A DNA stretch of 64,000 bases from Parafilimonas terrae (GCF_900115755.1 NZ_FOXQ01000012.1:96189-160188); one strand, 5' to 3'. Counted from the first letter of the stretch, positions 47,230 through 56,944 are shown. Program-made: numbers and translations. Notes: generated by a model from the letters alone, not told the origin.

Positions 47230-47691
47230 CTAATAACGTTTGAATGTATATCGCTCAATGCTCTTGCCGGTATAATAAGTACCAATAAAAGTATTATTGC
47301 CTGCAAAGCTTATATCATCAAAATAAAGATCAAGTGAATAACCTTTTCTGTTACTCATTGATGCCTGGAAATCCTGGTGCAGATCTGTATAATAATTTCC
47401 GTATTCATCATAATAGCCATCAGAAATATAAGATGTGTACCAGTTGCCCTGCATAAAAGAATACCCGTCGTCGTATTGTGCGTTGCCGTTGTCATAAAAG
47501 GTCAATACACCATCGATACCGGCGTTAAATGAATACCATGTATTTCCATATAATTCAGATGCATCATACAGGTACCATGAACCTGCAAGCGGATTAACAA
47601 CGGGCTGCGGCAGTGTTTCCACTGTTTTAATACAAGAGGTGAAACTAAAAATTGCAGCGGCAATTAATGTGATAGATAAAATTCTTTTCAT
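47230..47691 (-). CDS. Small lipoprotein, lipocalin-like
   Basis: The 153-residue protein has a signal peptide and a lipobox ending in FTSC (Cys20). The mature part is rich in tyrosine, aspartate and glycine and looks all-beta, with LAGSWYLYDAS near the start and RYTFKRY at the end, as in Bacteroidota lipocalin-like lipoproteins. No catalytic residues are apparent and no family can be named with confidence. Confidence 0.65.
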   Translation of the reverse strand: MKRILSITLIAAAIFSFTSCIKTVETLPQPVVNPLAGSWYLYDASELYGNTWYSFNAGIDGVLTFYDNGNAQYDDGYSFMQGNWYTSYISDGYYDEYGNYYTDLHQDFQASMSNRKGYSLDLYFDDISFAGNNTFIGTYYTGKSIERYTFKRY

Positions 47692-48117
47692 GTTTATATG
47701 TTTAATGTTGATCTATAGTTTACAAGTCTATGCGCTCCTGTTACACTCCTCCGAACATCTACATCAAGCAACTTGAAAATTCATTAAACCGTGAACTTGT
47801 AAACTTTATAATAGGATTGCAAAAACACTTGTAAGTTTTTACAGCATTCGTTAAAAAATATAAAAATGATATGACTGCGTGCTAGTAATGCGGTCACATT
47901 ACCAGCAACTCCGTTTGATATAGTTTCTTTGATTATTTAAAGCAGGTGACAACAAAAACCTTGCGGCTGTGTCATGCAATTACATCTTATGAAAGTTTAC
48001 AACTAAGTACAACACTTTCATGGCTTCGACATGGAGCTTGCCTTTAATCTTATTGAAAAAATAATCGCAGGTAATTTTAGTATTGAAGCGATACCTGCCT
48101 TGTTATCCCAGCATTTA
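47692..48117. other. 426-base non-coding region upstream of the lipoprotein gene
   Basis: No credible ORF is present. It holds an 11-bp inverted repeat, AGTTTACAAGT (47717-47727) and ACTTGTAAACT (47795-47805), and a related ACTTGTAAG copy at about 47829. Near the uvrA end lies a hairpin GCAGGTA/TACCTGC (48067-48098) with a T-run on the minus strand, a likely uvrA terminator. Confidence 0.5.
48056..48098 (-). terminator. Probable uvrA terminator
   Basis: A 7-bp stem, GCAGGTA (48067-48073) with TACCTGC (48092-48098), is followed on the minus strand after 5 bases by six T residues (48056-48061). It begins 19 bases after the uvrA stop. The large loop makes it a moderate call. Confidence 0.5.
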
Positions 48118-51036
48118 TTATTCAGATGCGCTGGCCCGGCCATTTACCGGTGGCACTTCTATAAACTTTGCCGTAATGCTTTCTTTAGCTTTTTTTAAAC
48201 CGGCAGGAATGCCAGCATAAACAACATTACCACCTTTATCACCGGCTTCAGGGCCCATATCTATTATCCAATCGGCAGTTTTAATTACATCTGTATTGTG
48301 TTCAATTACAATAACAGAATGCCCCTGGTCAATCAATGCACTGAAAGCGCCCAACAATTTTTGTATATCATGAAAATGAAGGCCTGTTGTTGGTTCATCA
48401 AAGATGAATAATATATGCCCTGCACCTTTGCCCTTCCCCAAAAAAGAGGCAAGCTTTACACGCTGTGCTTCACCGCCGCTGAGCGTATCGCTGCTTTGGC
48501 CAAGTTTTATATAACCTAAACCAACTTCCTGCAAAGGCTTTATAGCTTTTGCAATAGCAGTTCCATCTTTATCAGCAGAAAAAAATTCAATGGCATCATC
48601 AACACTTAATTCCAATACATCATAAATATTTTTGCCCTTATAAGTTACTTCGAGTACTTCTTCCTTAAATTTTTTACCGCCGCAAACTTCGCAGGTTAAA
48701 TGCACATCTGCTAAAAATTGCATTTCAACAATTTGTTCGCCTTCACCTTTACAGGTGTCGCAACGGCCACCATCAACATTAAAAGAAAAATGTTTGGGCT
48801 GAAAACCGCGCAGCTTGCTTAAATGTTGTTTGGAAAACAGGTCGCGTATTTCATCGTAAGCTTTAATATAAGTTACAGGGTTACTGCGGCTGCTTCTTCC
48901 AATAGGGTTCTGGTCAACCATCTCAACCTGTGATATATAGTCAACATCACCTTCAAGGCTTTTATGAAAACCTGCCTTTTCACCAAATTCACCTTTTAAC
49001 CTACGTAAAGCCGGATATAAAATTTGTTTTACCAAAGTTGTTTTACCACTGCCGCTTACACCACTTACAACACACAATACATTCAGCGGAAATTCAACAT
49101 CAATGTTCTTTAAATTGTTTTGCCTGGCGCCTGTTATTTTCAGTGAATGTTTTGAAGTACGCAACTTCTTTGGAACAGGAATTTTTAAATCGCCCCGTAA
49201 ATATTTGCCTGTAAGACTTTCTGGATTTTTAATAATAGCATCATAATCACCTTCAGCTACTACTTCGCCACCAAGATGTGAAGCCAGCGGCCCCATATCA
49301 ATTATGTGTTGCGCTTCCCGCATCATCATTTCATCATGTTCTACCACCACAACCGTATTGCCCTCATCGCGCAATCTTTTCAAAACACTTATCAATCTTT
49401 CTGTATCCCTTGCATGCAAACCAATAGAAGGTTCATCAAGAATATATAATGAATTGGTAAGATTGCTGCCCAGGCTGCGCGTAAGCTGAATGCGCTGGCT
49501 TTCGCCGCCGCTCAAAGAATTTGCCAGGCGGTTTAAAGTGAGGTAGCCCAAACCCACATCCAGCAAGGTTTGCAGCCGCTGATGTATTTCAATTAAAATA
49601 CGGGTGGCCACTTTTTTATGATAATTACTTAACTGTAAATTATCAAACCATTTTTTTAAATCGTTCACCTGCATTTCGCAAAGCTCGCCAATATGTTTAC
49701 CGCCAATCTTTACATACAAAGCTTCTTTACGCAAACGGTAACCTTTACAATCGGGGCATTTGGTGCGGCCACGATAGCGGCTTAATAAAACGCGGTATTG
49801 AACTTTATAAAGATTCTGTTCAACCTCTTTAAAAAAATCATCAATACCATATACGCCGCTTTGACCTGTCCATAAAATATTGTATTGTTCATCGGTTAAA
49901 TCGGCAACAGGTTTATGCACAGGAAAATTAATAGACCTTGCTCCTTTCACAAATTGTTCGCGCCACCAGCCAAGCTTCTCTCCTTTCCAGGGAGCAACGG
50001 CGCCATCATAAACGCTCATACGCCGGTCTGGAATTACGAGCTCAGGATCTATTCCCAATACCTGGCTAAAACCTTCGCAGGTGGGGCAGGCGCCATAAGG
50101 ATTATTAAATGAGAACAGGTTGGGAACCGGCTCTTCAAATACAATTCCATCCAGTTCAAATTTATTGCTGAACGGAATGATTTCAGCTTCATTTATTTGA
50201 AGCAGCATTTCACCATCGCCTTCATAAAAGGCAATACCAATGGAATCATTTAAGCGATGTATATCATCTTCATCAAATTCCTTTGTAATAATCCTGTCAA
50301 CCAGCAGGTAAACAGAAACTGCTGCCTTGAATCTTTGTTTAAGCGTTTTATCATCTTCTTCCAGCAAATCTTCAATGCGTATAATTTCAGAAGTTGTATC
50401 TGTATTTTTTTTGGATTGACGAGCTGCAGCTTTTTTATCAGTAAAATAAATTCTTGAAAATCCTTTTTGCAAAAGAATATTCAACTCTTCACGCACATCT
50501 CTTTTCGCATGTTGTTTAAACGGAACGAGAATGTAAGCCTTGCTGCCCAGCGGTAATTGTTGAATAGCTTTTAAAACATCGGGTATATCATCTTTCTTCA
50601 CTTCCCTGCCGCTAACAGGTGAAATGGTAATACCTGTTCTGCCATAAAGCAAACGCAGGTAATCGTAAATTTCCGTCATGCTGCCCACAGTGCTGCGTGG
50701 CGTGCGGGTGATAACTTTTTGCTCAATGGCTATGGCCGGGCAAAGGCCTTTGATAAAATCAACATCAGGCTTTACCATTCTTGCCATAAACTGGCGCACA
50801 TAAGCGCTGAGGCTTTCTGCATAGCGCCGCTGGCCTTCGGCAAATAATGTATCCATGGTTAAAGATGATTTGCCGCTGCCCGAAACGCCTGTAACCACTA
50901 TAAATTTATTGCGTGGAAATGAAACCGAAATATTCTTAAGATTATGAACCCTTGCTCCTTTTATGAATATATTTTCAGGTAGGTTTTTCTTTTGGATCAG
51001 CTTATCTGTTTTAGTGCCTGCCTCGCTTAAACTCAT
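48118..51036 (-). CDS. uvrA: Excinuclease ABC subunit A
   Basis: UvrA is the damage-recognising ATPase of nucleotide excision repair. The 972-residue protein has both ABC modules: Walker [10 protein letters not shown] near residue 50 and GVSGSGKTT in the second half. The signatures [13 protein letters not shown] and [13 protein letters not shown] follow. Zinc-binding pairs include CPDCKGYRL and, in the second module, [10 protein letters not shown] with CEVCGGKKF. The C-terminus matches the normal UvrA end, and no UvrB or UvrC gene is nearby. The ATG at 51036 is 36 bases downstream of a promoter-like box. Confidence 0.97.
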   Translation of the reverse strand: MSLSEAGTKTDKLIQKKNLPENIFIKGARVHNLKNISVSFPRNKFIVVTGVSGSGKSSLTMDTLFAEGQRRYAESLSAYVRQFMARMVKPDVDFIKGLCPAIAIEQKVITRTPRSTVGSMTEIYDYLRLLYGRTGITISPVSGREVKKDDIPDVLKAIQQLPLGSKAYILVPFKQHAKRDVREELNILLQKGFSRIYFTDKKAAARQSKKNTDTTSEIIRIEDLLEEDDKTLKQRFKAAVSVYLLVDRIITKEFDEDDIHRLNDSIGIAFYEGDGEMLLQINEAEIIPFSNKFELDGIVFEEPVPNLFSFNNPYGACPTCEGFSQVLGIDPELVIPDRRMSVYDGAVAPWKGEKLGWWREQFVKGARSINFPVHKPVADLTDEQYNILWTGQSGVYGIDDFFKEVEQNLYKVQYRVLLSRYRGRTKCPDCKGYRLRKEALYVKIGGKHIGELCEMQVNDLKKWFDNLQLSNYHKKVATRILIEIHQRLQTLLDVGLGYLTLNRLANSLSGGESQRIQLTRSLGSNLTNSLYILDEPSIGLHARDTERLISVLKRLRDEGNTVVVVEHDEMMMREAQHIIDMGPLASHLGGEVVAEGDYDAIIKNPESLTGKYLRGDLKIPVPKKLRTSKHSLKITGARQNNLKNIDVEFPLNVLCVVSGVSGSGKTTLVKQILYPALRRLKGEFGEKAGFHKSLEGDVDYISQVEMVDQNPIGRSSRSNPVTYIKAYDEIRDLFSKQHLSKLRGFQPKHFSFNVDGGRCDTCKGEGEQIVEMQFLADVHLTCEVCGGKKFKEEVLEVTYKGKNIYDVLELSVDDAIEFFSADKDGTAIAKAIKPLQEVGLGYIKLGQSSDTLSGGEAQRVKLASFLGKGKGAGHILFIFDEPTTGLHFHDIQKLLGAFSALIDQGHSVIVIEHNTDVIKTADWIIDMGPEAGDKGGNVVYAGIPAGLKKAKESITAKFIEVPPVNGRASASE

Positions 51037-51071
51037 ATAATTTCCCTTTGCTGCTTAATTTACTAAAACGC

Positions 51072-51106
51072 CGAAATTACACCCTTCAAAAAACTTTTTC
51101 AACAAA
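51072..51106 (-). promoter_or_regulatory. Candidate uvrA promoter
   Basis: On the minus strand, TTTGTTG (51106-51100) is followed after 20 bases by TAATTTCG (51079-51072), close to the Bacteroidota consensus in both boxes and spacing. Confidence 0.55.
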
Positions 51107-51257
51107 TATGATTTGGGGATTTCACTTTTTTTTTACATATTGCAAACAATAGTTAAGCCATTCAAAAAAAATCGTTGCCTATACTTACACTTTTACCCGG
51201 TTTCTTTCAAAGTAATTAATCTCTGTTAACAGTTACAATTGCATTAAAGGCACGATT

Positions 51258-51842
51258 ATGAAATTATATAAATCATTAACTGATACCCAGTTAATTCTTA
51301 GGTTTCAGGAGGGCGATTGCAGCGCTCTTGAGATGCTTATTTCCCGTTATAAGGACAAACTTTTTAGCAGTATTTTGTTTTTGGTTAAGGATAAATTTCT
51401 TGCTGAAGATCTTTTCCAGGAAACCTTTTTGCGGATTATTGACACTTTGCGCAGCCGCCGTTATAATGAAGAAGGTAAATTTTTACCATGGGCCATGCGC
51501 ATAGCCCATAATCTCTGCGTTGATTATTTCCGCAAGATAAAGCGCACGCCTACCATTCTTACCCAGGATAAAAAAGATATTTTTGATGTAATACACGTGG
51601 TTGTAAACGATAATGCAGAGAGCAGGATTATCCGCAACCAGAATTATGACCGCATTCACCAGATGCTTGATAAACTGCCCGAAGAACAAAGAGAAGTTAT
51701 TGTGTTAAGACATTTTGGCGATATGAGTTTTAAGGAAATAGCCGAAACTACTAATTGCAGTATTAACACGGCTTTGGGAAGAATGCGCTACGGGTTGATA
51801 AACCTTAGGAAAATGATGTTGGAAAAACAAATAAATTTGTAA
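51258..51842 (+). CDS. ECF-type RNA polymerase sigma factor, no adjacent anti-sigma gene
   Basis: The 194-residue protein is a group 4 sigma factor. Region 2 (about 20-95) includes DKFLAEDLFQETFLRIIDTLRSRRYNEEGKFLPWAMRIAHNLCVDYFRK. Region 4 (about 130-185) has LPEEQREVIVLRHFGDMSFKEIAETTNCSINTALGRMRYGLINLRK. Unlike the first sigma factor in the window, it has no anti-sigma gene next to it: CorA converges downstream and uvrA diverges upstream. It may be controlled at the level of its own transcription or by a distant partner. Confidence 0.93.
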   Translation: MKLYKSLTDTQLILRFQEGDCSALEMLISRYKDKLFSSILFLVKDKFLAEDLFQETFLRIIDTLRSRRYNEEGKFLPWAMRIAHNLCVDYFRKIKRTPTILTQDKKDIFDVIHVVVNDNAESRIIRNQNYDRIHQMLDKLPEEQREVIVLRHFGDMSFKEIAETTNCSINTALGRMRYGLINLRKMMLEKQINL

Positions 51843-51933
51843 GATATTGTTGTTAGACAGTGAGGAAGATGGCCGGTGTGATGTTTCCCCTTTAATGCTT
51901 ACCGTATCTTAAACTGATTAACAACAAAATGAT

Positions 51934-51959
51934 AAAGGCTGTTTGAATTAACAGCCTTT
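51934..51959. terminator. Bidirectional terminator between the sigma factor and corA
   Basis: AAAGGCTGTT (51934-51943) pairs perfectly with AACAGCCTTT (51950-51959) around a 6-nt loop, with T-rich sequence on the plus side. It lies between two convergent genes. Confidence 0.8.
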
Positions 51960-51976
51960 ATTGTTTATATAACAAC

Positions 51977-52915
51977 TTAAAACCATTTCTTCTTCATAAA
52001 ATACCAGGCTATTATTACAGATACTACGATAGATAAGATAACCGGTGTATAAAATGCATGCGGCGCATTTGCATAAGGAATGGCCACATTCATACCATAA
52101 ATACTTGCCACTAAAGATGGAAATGAAAGTATAATAGTAATGGATGTAAGCCGCTTCATTACATTATTGAGGTTATTGCTGATGATGCTGGCAAAGGCAT
52201 CGAGCGTACTGCTTAATATATTCGTATAAATATTGGCCATTTCAAGCGCCTGGCTGGTTTCTACAATAAGATCATTCAATATTTCCCGCTCGTCATCATT
52301 TAGTGATAAAAAGTTTGTTCGTTCCAGTTTTATCATCAGCAGTTCGTTACTGCGTAAAGCCGTTACAAAATATAAAAGGCTTTTTTGAATGCGCATAAGA
52401 GTAAGCAATTCTTCATTTCGGTTACTGTCATATAATTTTTGCTCATAAGTATTGCGGCGATTATTGATCTCCTTTAAAAAATCCATGAAATTCTGCACCA
52501 CCTTCTCAAAAATCTTAAGCACCATAATATTCCGCTTATCAGGATTGCGTTTTTGAAAAGTGCCGAGGAATTTTTTTATAGCATCATTGTCAAAAGAATT
52601 TACCGTAATAATCTGGTGCCTGGTAAGAATAATACAAATAGGTATGGTTATATAATAAGCATCGCTGTCATTGAATGAATTATTTTCCGCCGGCGTTTTT
52701 ATTACAATAAAACGCACCTCGTCTTCCACCTCATATCTCGGGCGTTCATCAATATCAAGGGAATCACGCAAAAATTCTATGGGTATATCGAGCGTTTTGC
52801 TTAGCTCCTGGAATTCTTCATCCTTAAAAGGCGGTACGAGGTTCACCCAAACTGCATCAGCCGGTTTTTCTATCTCTATTGCAGCACTGTTTAAAATTTT
52901 AAAAAGCTGAACCAT
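51977..52915 (-). CDS. corA: CorA family magnesium transporter
   Basis: CorA forms a pentameric Mg2+ or Co2+ channel in the inner membrane. The 312-residue protein has the long cytoplasmic helical domain and two C-terminal transmembrane helices joined by the signature YGMNV loop (about 275-280). It ends with a lysine-rich tail (YFMKKKWF). The loop reads YGMNVAIPYANAPHAF instead of the more common YGMNFENMPEL, a variation seen in CorA-like proteins of this phylum. Whether it imports or exports cannot be read. Confidence 0.93.
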   Translation of the reverse strand: MVQLFKILNSAAIEIEKPADAVWVNLVPPFKDEEFQELSKTLDIPIEFLRDSLDIDERPRYEVEDEVRFIVIKTPAENNSFNDSDAYYITIPICIILTRHQIITVNSFDNDAIKKFLGTFQKRNPDKRNIMVLKIFEKVVQNFMDFLKEINNRRNTYEQKLYDSNRNEELLTLMRIQKSLLYFVTALRSNELLMIKLERTNFLSLNDDEREILNDLIVETSQALEMANIYTNILSSTLDAFASIISNNLNNVMKRLTSITIILSFPSLVASIYGMNVAIPYANAPHAFYTPVILSIVVSVIIAWYFMKKKWF

Positions 52916-52978
52916 TTTGGTGAATTGTAAATGATAAAGAAAGATATAAACCGGGTGAAGTTACCGTTTGAATTAATT

Positions 52979-53764
52979 TCATATTTCAATTTCACCTTTA
53001 AAAACAAAAGTTGCCGGGCCGCAAAGCCAAATATTTTCAAAACTTGTTTCGCCTGTCTTATCAAAATCAACGGCAAGGTTGCCACCGGGCGTTTTAACAT
53101 TAACGTGATTAAATCCATTATCATTATGGGCAAATGAAAGCGCCGACGCCGTTACGCCAGTGCCGCAGCTTAATGTTTCGTCTTCAACGCCGCGCTCATA
53201 AGTGCGCACGTAAACTTTTCCTTCATCTTCCTGTTCAACAAAATTTACATTAATGCCTTCATCTGCAAAGCGTTTATTATAGCGTATTTCGCGGCCAAGT
53301 TTTACCACATCAATATCCATTACATTATTTACCGGTTTTACATAATGCGGAGAACCCGTATCAAGAATATAATCTGAAAACATAGATATTTCAACGGCAT
53401 TTACATCTTTCATTTTTAAATCAACCCAGCCATTATTTTCAATGGCGGCCTTATGCGGCCCGTCAATTGCATTAAACAAATATTCGGTTTTGCTTAAACC
53501 CATATTATAGGCAAACTTTACCATGCAACGTCCGCCGTTGCCACACATGGTGCTGGTATTACCATCAGCATTATAATACTGCATATCAAAATCAAAACCT
53601 TCTTTATCATTCATTAGCATTAAACCATCTGCACCAATACCAAAACGGCGGTCGCATAATTGTTTAACCTGGTGATTGGCCAAGCTGATATTTTTATCAT
53701 TTCTATTATCAATAATTATAAAATCGTTCCCGGTTCCCTGGTATTTATAAAAAGTAAGTTTCAT
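52979..53764 (-). CDS. dapF: Diaminopimelate epimerase
   Basis: DapF converts LL- to meso-diaminopimelate for lysine and peptidoglycan synthesis. The 261-residue protein carries both catalytic cysteines: Cys74 in TMCGNGGRC and Cys200 in LSCGTGVTASA. The N-terminus KYQGTGNDFIIIDN is typical. It starts 1 base after the stop of the nucleoside phosphorylase gene, so the two are very probably co-transcribed. Confidence 0.97.
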   Translation of the reverse strand: MKLTFYKYQGTGNDFIIIDNRNDKNISLANHQVKQLCDRRFGIGADGLMLMNDKEGFDFDMQYYNADGNTSTMCGNGGRCMVKFAYNMGLSKTEYLFNAIDGPHKAAIENNGWVDLKMKDVNAVEISMFSDYILDTGSPHYVKPVNNVMDIDVVKLGREIRYNKRFADEGINVNFVEQEDEGKVYVRTYERGVEDETLSCGTGVTASALSFAHNDNGFNHVNVKTPGGNLAVDFDKTGETSFENIWLCGPATFVFKGEIEI

Positions 53765-53765
53765 A

Positions 53766-54647
53766 TCAAAGATTGATTGACGTAATTATATTTAAAGTTT
53801 TTTCAATTAAGCTGTGTATGGTTTTACCTGAGTCTTTAGAGAAAGTTCCCGCCACACGGTTAGCTACCACCGCACTTAAGCTAATGCAATTATGGCCTAG
53901 CAATTTACCTAAACCATAAATGCCTGCTGTTTCCATTTCAAAATTCATAATGCGGTAATTGCCAGCATTAAATGTTGTTAAACGGTCTATCAGTTCAGGA
54001 TAAGCCAGCCCCAGCCGCAGCATCCGGCCTTGCGGACCATAAAATCCCGGGCAGGTAACCGTAATGCCATGATGAAAACCATCAACAAAATGTTTAAGCA
54101 AAGATGCAGCGCCTGCTGCGATATATGGCTGTGCAAACCTGCTACTTAACTGCGTGTGCAAAATAAATTGCTGTAACAAATTTTTTTCTTCTTCATTATT
54201 ATCGTCGGCAACATAAAAATTAAGCAGGTTATCTATGCCAAGGCCATGCGTGGACACCACGAAGCTGTCTTCAGGCGCATCTTTTTGGAGTGAACCGCAA
54301 GTGCCAATACGTATTATATTTAACTGGTGCAATTGTTTTTTTACCTGGCGCCCGTTAAAGTCAATATTTGCCAGCGCATCCAGTTCCTGCATTACAATAT
54401 CAATATTGTCAGTGCCAATGCCGGTGGATACAACTGATATCCTTTTTCCTGCAAGTTTTCCGGTATGGGTTACAAATTCCCTGTGTGACTGTTTTATTTC
54501 AACTTCATCAAAAAACTTACTTACCAGGGGCACTCTTTCCGGATCGCCAACGGTTATTATTGTTGAGGCAATTTCCGACGGCAACAAATTAAGGTGATAA
54601 ACCGCGCCACGCTCATTCAGGATAAATTCACTTTCGGCAATTTGCAT
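53766..54647 (-). CDS. Nucleoside phosphorylase (uridine phosphorylase-like)
   Basis: I start at the ATG at 54647 (293 residues, MQIAESEFILNERG); a TTG 24 bases earlier is unlikely. The NP-I family phosphate-binding blocks are TVGDPERVP near residue 33, STGIGTDNIDIVMQEL near 73, and IRIGTCGSLQ near 109. NFEMETAGIYGLGKLLGH near 230 is the ribose/base site typical of uridine phosphorylases. It salvages pyrimidine nucleosides, though purine activity cannot be excluded. It sits in an apparent operon with dapF. Confidence 0.88.
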   Translation of the reverse strand: MQIAESEFILNERGAVYHLNLLPSEIASTIITVGDPERVPLVSKFFDEVEIKQSHREFVTHTGKLAGKRISVVSTGIGTDNIDIVMQELDALANIDFNGRQVKKQLHQLNIIRIGTCGSLQKDAPEDSFVVSTHGLGIDNLLNFYVADDNNEEEKNLLQQFILHTQLSSRFAQPYIAAGAASLLKHFVDGFHHGITVTCPGFYGPQGRMLRLGLAYPELIDRLTTFNAGNYRIMNFEMETAGIYGLGKLLGHNCISLSAVVANRVAGTFSKDSGKTIHSLIEKTLNIITSINL

Positions 54648-54703
54648 AATCTGTTTATTAGATTTTAGCAAATATTAAAATTTATTTCGTGAGTTAGGAT
54701 TTG

Positions 54704-54735
54704 TTTTGACGCTTGAATGCTTTGCTTTATTTTCG
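54704..54735 (+). promoter_or_regulatory. Promoter of tRNA-Cys
   Basis: TTTTG (54704-54708), a 19-base spacer and TATTTTCG (54728-54735) form the clearest Bacteroidota-type promoter in the window. Transcription would begin a few bases before the mature tRNA at 54748. Confidence 0.7.
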
Positions 54736-54747
54736 CACCCCGTTTAT

Positions 54748-54818
54748 GGTTCCGTGGCCGAGTGGCTAGGCAGAGGTCTGCAAAACCTTTTACAGCAGTT
54801 CGAATCTGCTCGGAACCT
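54748..54818 (+). tRNA. tRNA-Cys (GCA)
   Basis: The 71-base cloverleaf closes completely: acceptor GGTTCCG with CGGAACC, D arm GCC/GGC, anticodon stem GAGGT/ACCTT with loop CTGCAAA (anticodon GCA), and a 4-base variable loop. The T arm is AGCAG/CTGCT around TTCGAAT, and T is the discriminator base. CCA is not encoded. A promoter lies just upstream and a strong terminator just downstream, so the gene stands alone. Confidence 0.97.
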
Positions 54819-54821
54819 CTG

Positions 54822-54853
54822 AAACCCTCTCCTCAAAACGGAGAGGGTTTTTT
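54822..54853 (+). terminator. Rho-independent terminator of tRNA-Cys
   Basis: AAACCCTCTCC (54822-54832) pairs perfectly with GGAGAGGGTTT (54840-54850) around a 7-nt loop, with the T-tract running to 54853. It starts 4 bases after the tRNA end. Confidence 0.9.
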
Positions 54854-54885
54854 AATTAATAAACTGGCAATGAAATAATTCTGAA

Positions 54886-55278
54886 ATGAAATACTCTCAA
54901 ACCATAGGCTGTATTCTTGTATTATTATTAGCAGGCGCCTGTTATTTACCCTGGAGCTTTATACCGGATAGAAATATTTTGGTTACAGGCATGGAGGCGC
55001 CAGGCACTATGTATGGCAAGCCTGGCCTTATGCATATTGTGCTTGGTGTAGTGCTGCTGTTGTTTTTTATAATACCCAAAATATGGGCAAAACGTATTAA
55101 CGTTTTTATAAGTGCTATTAATCTTGCCTGGAGCATACGCAATTTTATGCTGCTTTCAACCTGCTATATGGGCGAATGCCCTGAAAAAAAGATGGGCCTG
55201 TACGTGGAATTATTACTCTCTATAGGAATTTTAATTATGACTTTCCTGCCCGATTTAAGACGAATTGAAAAAAAGTAA
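54886..55278 (+). CDS. Small membrane protein of unknown function
   Basis: I do not recognise this 130-residue protein. Four hydrophobic segments are seen near residues 8-24, 48-64, 72-92 and 106-123. The first loop is extracytoplasmic-like with PGTMYGKPGLMH, and a CYMGECPEKK loop with two cysteines stands before the last segment. It lies downstream of the tRNA terminator and needs its own promoter. Confidence 0.65.
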   Translation: MKYSQTIGCILVLLLAGACYLPWSFIPDRNILVTGMEAPGTMYGKPGLMHIVLGVVLLLFFIIPKIWAKRINVFISAINLAWSIRNFMLLSTCYMGECPEKKMGLYVELLLSIGILIMTFLPDLRRIEKK

Positions 55279-55639
55279 ACCCGCCAAATAAATATTAAAT
55301 ATATTTTTATATATTATAGCAGAACCTATATTCGCTAAATCATAAAGACCTTATTTCTTATTTCCTTCTTGACCTCCAAGTGAAAAATCCCCGCATAAGC
55401 TTAGGTAATACCCTTGCCATATAAACCTATAATATAGCTTTATTGGATTTAAACAACATATATAATAATAAAATATTTATTTATTATTTATATTATTAAT
55501 CAAATAATTTATAGAATTGTGCAATAGATAATTAAATTATAAATTTTATTCATTTAATTATTGAAATAAATCCTTAGTATTTAATCACGATGCTTGCTGT
55601 GTGGAAGAACCAATTTTCTCTAACTCAAATTAAACTGTC
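55279..55639. other. 361-base AT-rich region upstream of the porin gene
   Basis: No ORF is credible. Bases 55441-55560 contain only 11 G or C out of 120, far below the genes around it. This may be an UP-element-like or bent promoter region for the porin gene, or a nucleoid-protein binding site. No single TAnnTTTG box stands out. Confidence 0.5.
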
Positions 55640-56707
55640 ATGACTAAAAGGATCGCCTCTTCCATTTCTTTTCTGCTTATTAGTACTGTAGCCTTTAGCC
55701 AGGAGGATTCAGCAAAAACATCTCCCTGGCCAACTATTACAGGTTCGGTAGATGTTTATTATCGCTACAATTTCGCCAATGCCAAAGATGCTTCAACAGG
55801 CGAAAAATACACCAACAACTACACGGCATTTACCAACTCCCGGAATTCATTTGAATTGGGCATGGCAAGCCTGCGGGCCGATCATAGTTTTGGTAAAGCA
55901 AGCGCAACCGTTGATTTAGGCTTTGGTAAAAGGGCTGAAGAATTTTCCTATGCTAACCCGGATCACTCAACACTTTTTGCTGTAAAACAGGCATTTTTAA
56001 GTTATGCAGTTTCAGACAAGTTTAAACTGACAATGGGAAAATGGGCCACGCATATAGGCTATGAACTTACAGATGCTTATCTCAACCGTAATTACAGCAT
56101 GGATTATATGTTTTCTTACGGGCCTTTTTCTCACACCGGTTTAAAGGCTGATATTGGCTTAGGTAAAAAGAGCAACCTTATGCTTGGTGTGGCCAATACT
56201 ACGGACTACGTTTCTCAAAACAATTCCCGCTTTTTCGGGCTTGCCCAATTCAGCACTGCAACGGCTGATGACAAACTAAGCGCTTATATTAACTACCAGG
56301 GGAGTTATGGCGGCAGCTATGGTTTAACCCAATTTGATTTGGTGCTTCTTGGTACCGTTTCGGATAAATTCAGCATTGGTTATAATGGAACAGTTCAATC
56401 TGTAAAACCAGACGGTGGCAGTTCCAACAGTTGGTGGGGCTCTGCGTTATATTTCAACGTAGACCCGTTAAGCAGTTTTGGAATAACACTTCGTGGCGAA
56501 TATTTCGACAACAAAAAAGCTGTTGTCGCAGCGCCCGGTACAAGCATTTTCGACATTACACTCTCGCCCAATTTCAAAATTGGCAACCTTACTATTATAC
56601 CTGAATTAAGATTTGAAAACGCCAAAGACGAAGTATTCTTTAAAAACAATGGCGATCCCGTTAAATCAACTTTTACAGGCATTCTCGCAGCAACTTATCA
56701 TTTCTAA
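55640..56707 (+). CDS. Outer membrane beta-barrel porin, BBP2 (OmpL-like) family
   Basis: The 355-residue protein has a signal peptide ending AFSQ and alternating beta-strands throughout, ending in the aromatic AATYHF typical of outer membrane barrels. The block NRNYSMDYMFSYGPFSHTGLKADI near residue 150 matches the putative beta-barrel porin-2 family. It likely allows passive diffusion of small solutes; the specificity is unknown. The long AT-rich leader suggests strong or regulated expression. A 40-residue ORF follows 28 bases later. Confidence 0.85.
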   Translation: MTKRIASSISFLLISTVAFSQEDSAKTSPWPTITGSVDVYYRYNFANAKDASTGEKYTNNYTAFTNSRNSFELGMASLRADHSFGKASATVDLGFGKRAEEFSYANPDHSTLFAVKQAFLSYAVSDKFKLTMGKWATHIGYELTDAYLNRNYSMDYMFSYGPFSHTGLKADIGLGKKSNLMLGVANTTDYVSQNNSRFFGLAQFSTATADDKLSAYINYQGSYGGSYGLTQFDLVLLGTVSDKFSIGYNGTVQSVKPDGGSSNSWWGSALYFNVDPLSSFGITLRGEYFDNKKAVVAAPGTSIFDITLSPNFKIGNLTIIPELRFENAKDEVFFKNNGDPVKSTFTGILAATYHF

Positions 56708-56735
56708 TTTTTTAATCAAACCAAAAATTTCTGTT

Positions 56736-56858
56736 ATGAAAAGAAAACCGGTTCCTTTTCTTCTTTTCAAAACAGTAGATGTCATCAGCCCGATGCGTGT
56801 GAGTGAAGAATACGAAATGCCCGGGCTTGATATTACCCGGCACGATGAAAGTTTATAA
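56736..56858 (+). CDS. Possible 40-residue small protein
   Basis: An ATG at 56736, 28 bases after the porin stop, opens a 40-residue frame (MKRKPVPFLLFKTVDVISP...). It ends in an acidic stretch with PGLDITRHDESL just before a strong terminator. Position, spacing and the terminator suit a real short gene co-transcribed with the porin. It has no signal peptide, no membrane helix and no recognised motif. It may be a small regulatory or structural protein, or a chance ORF. Confidence 0.45.
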   Translation: MKRKPVPFLLFKTVDVISPMRVSEEYEMPGLDITRHDESL

Positions 56859-56896
56859 GCAGCATGTTTTCCGGATACCAAACCGTTACTGCAGAA

Positions 56897-56926
56897 AAAG
56901 CCCCCATTTTGGGGCTTTATTCTTTT
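56897..56926 (+). terminator. Rho-independent terminator after the porin unit
   Basis: AAAGCCCC (56897-56904) pairs with GGGGCTTT (56911-56918) around a 6-nt loop, followed by ATTCTTTT. It separates the porin unit from rsmA. Confidence 0.85.
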
Positions 56927-56944
56927 ACAGATACTTCGTTCAGC

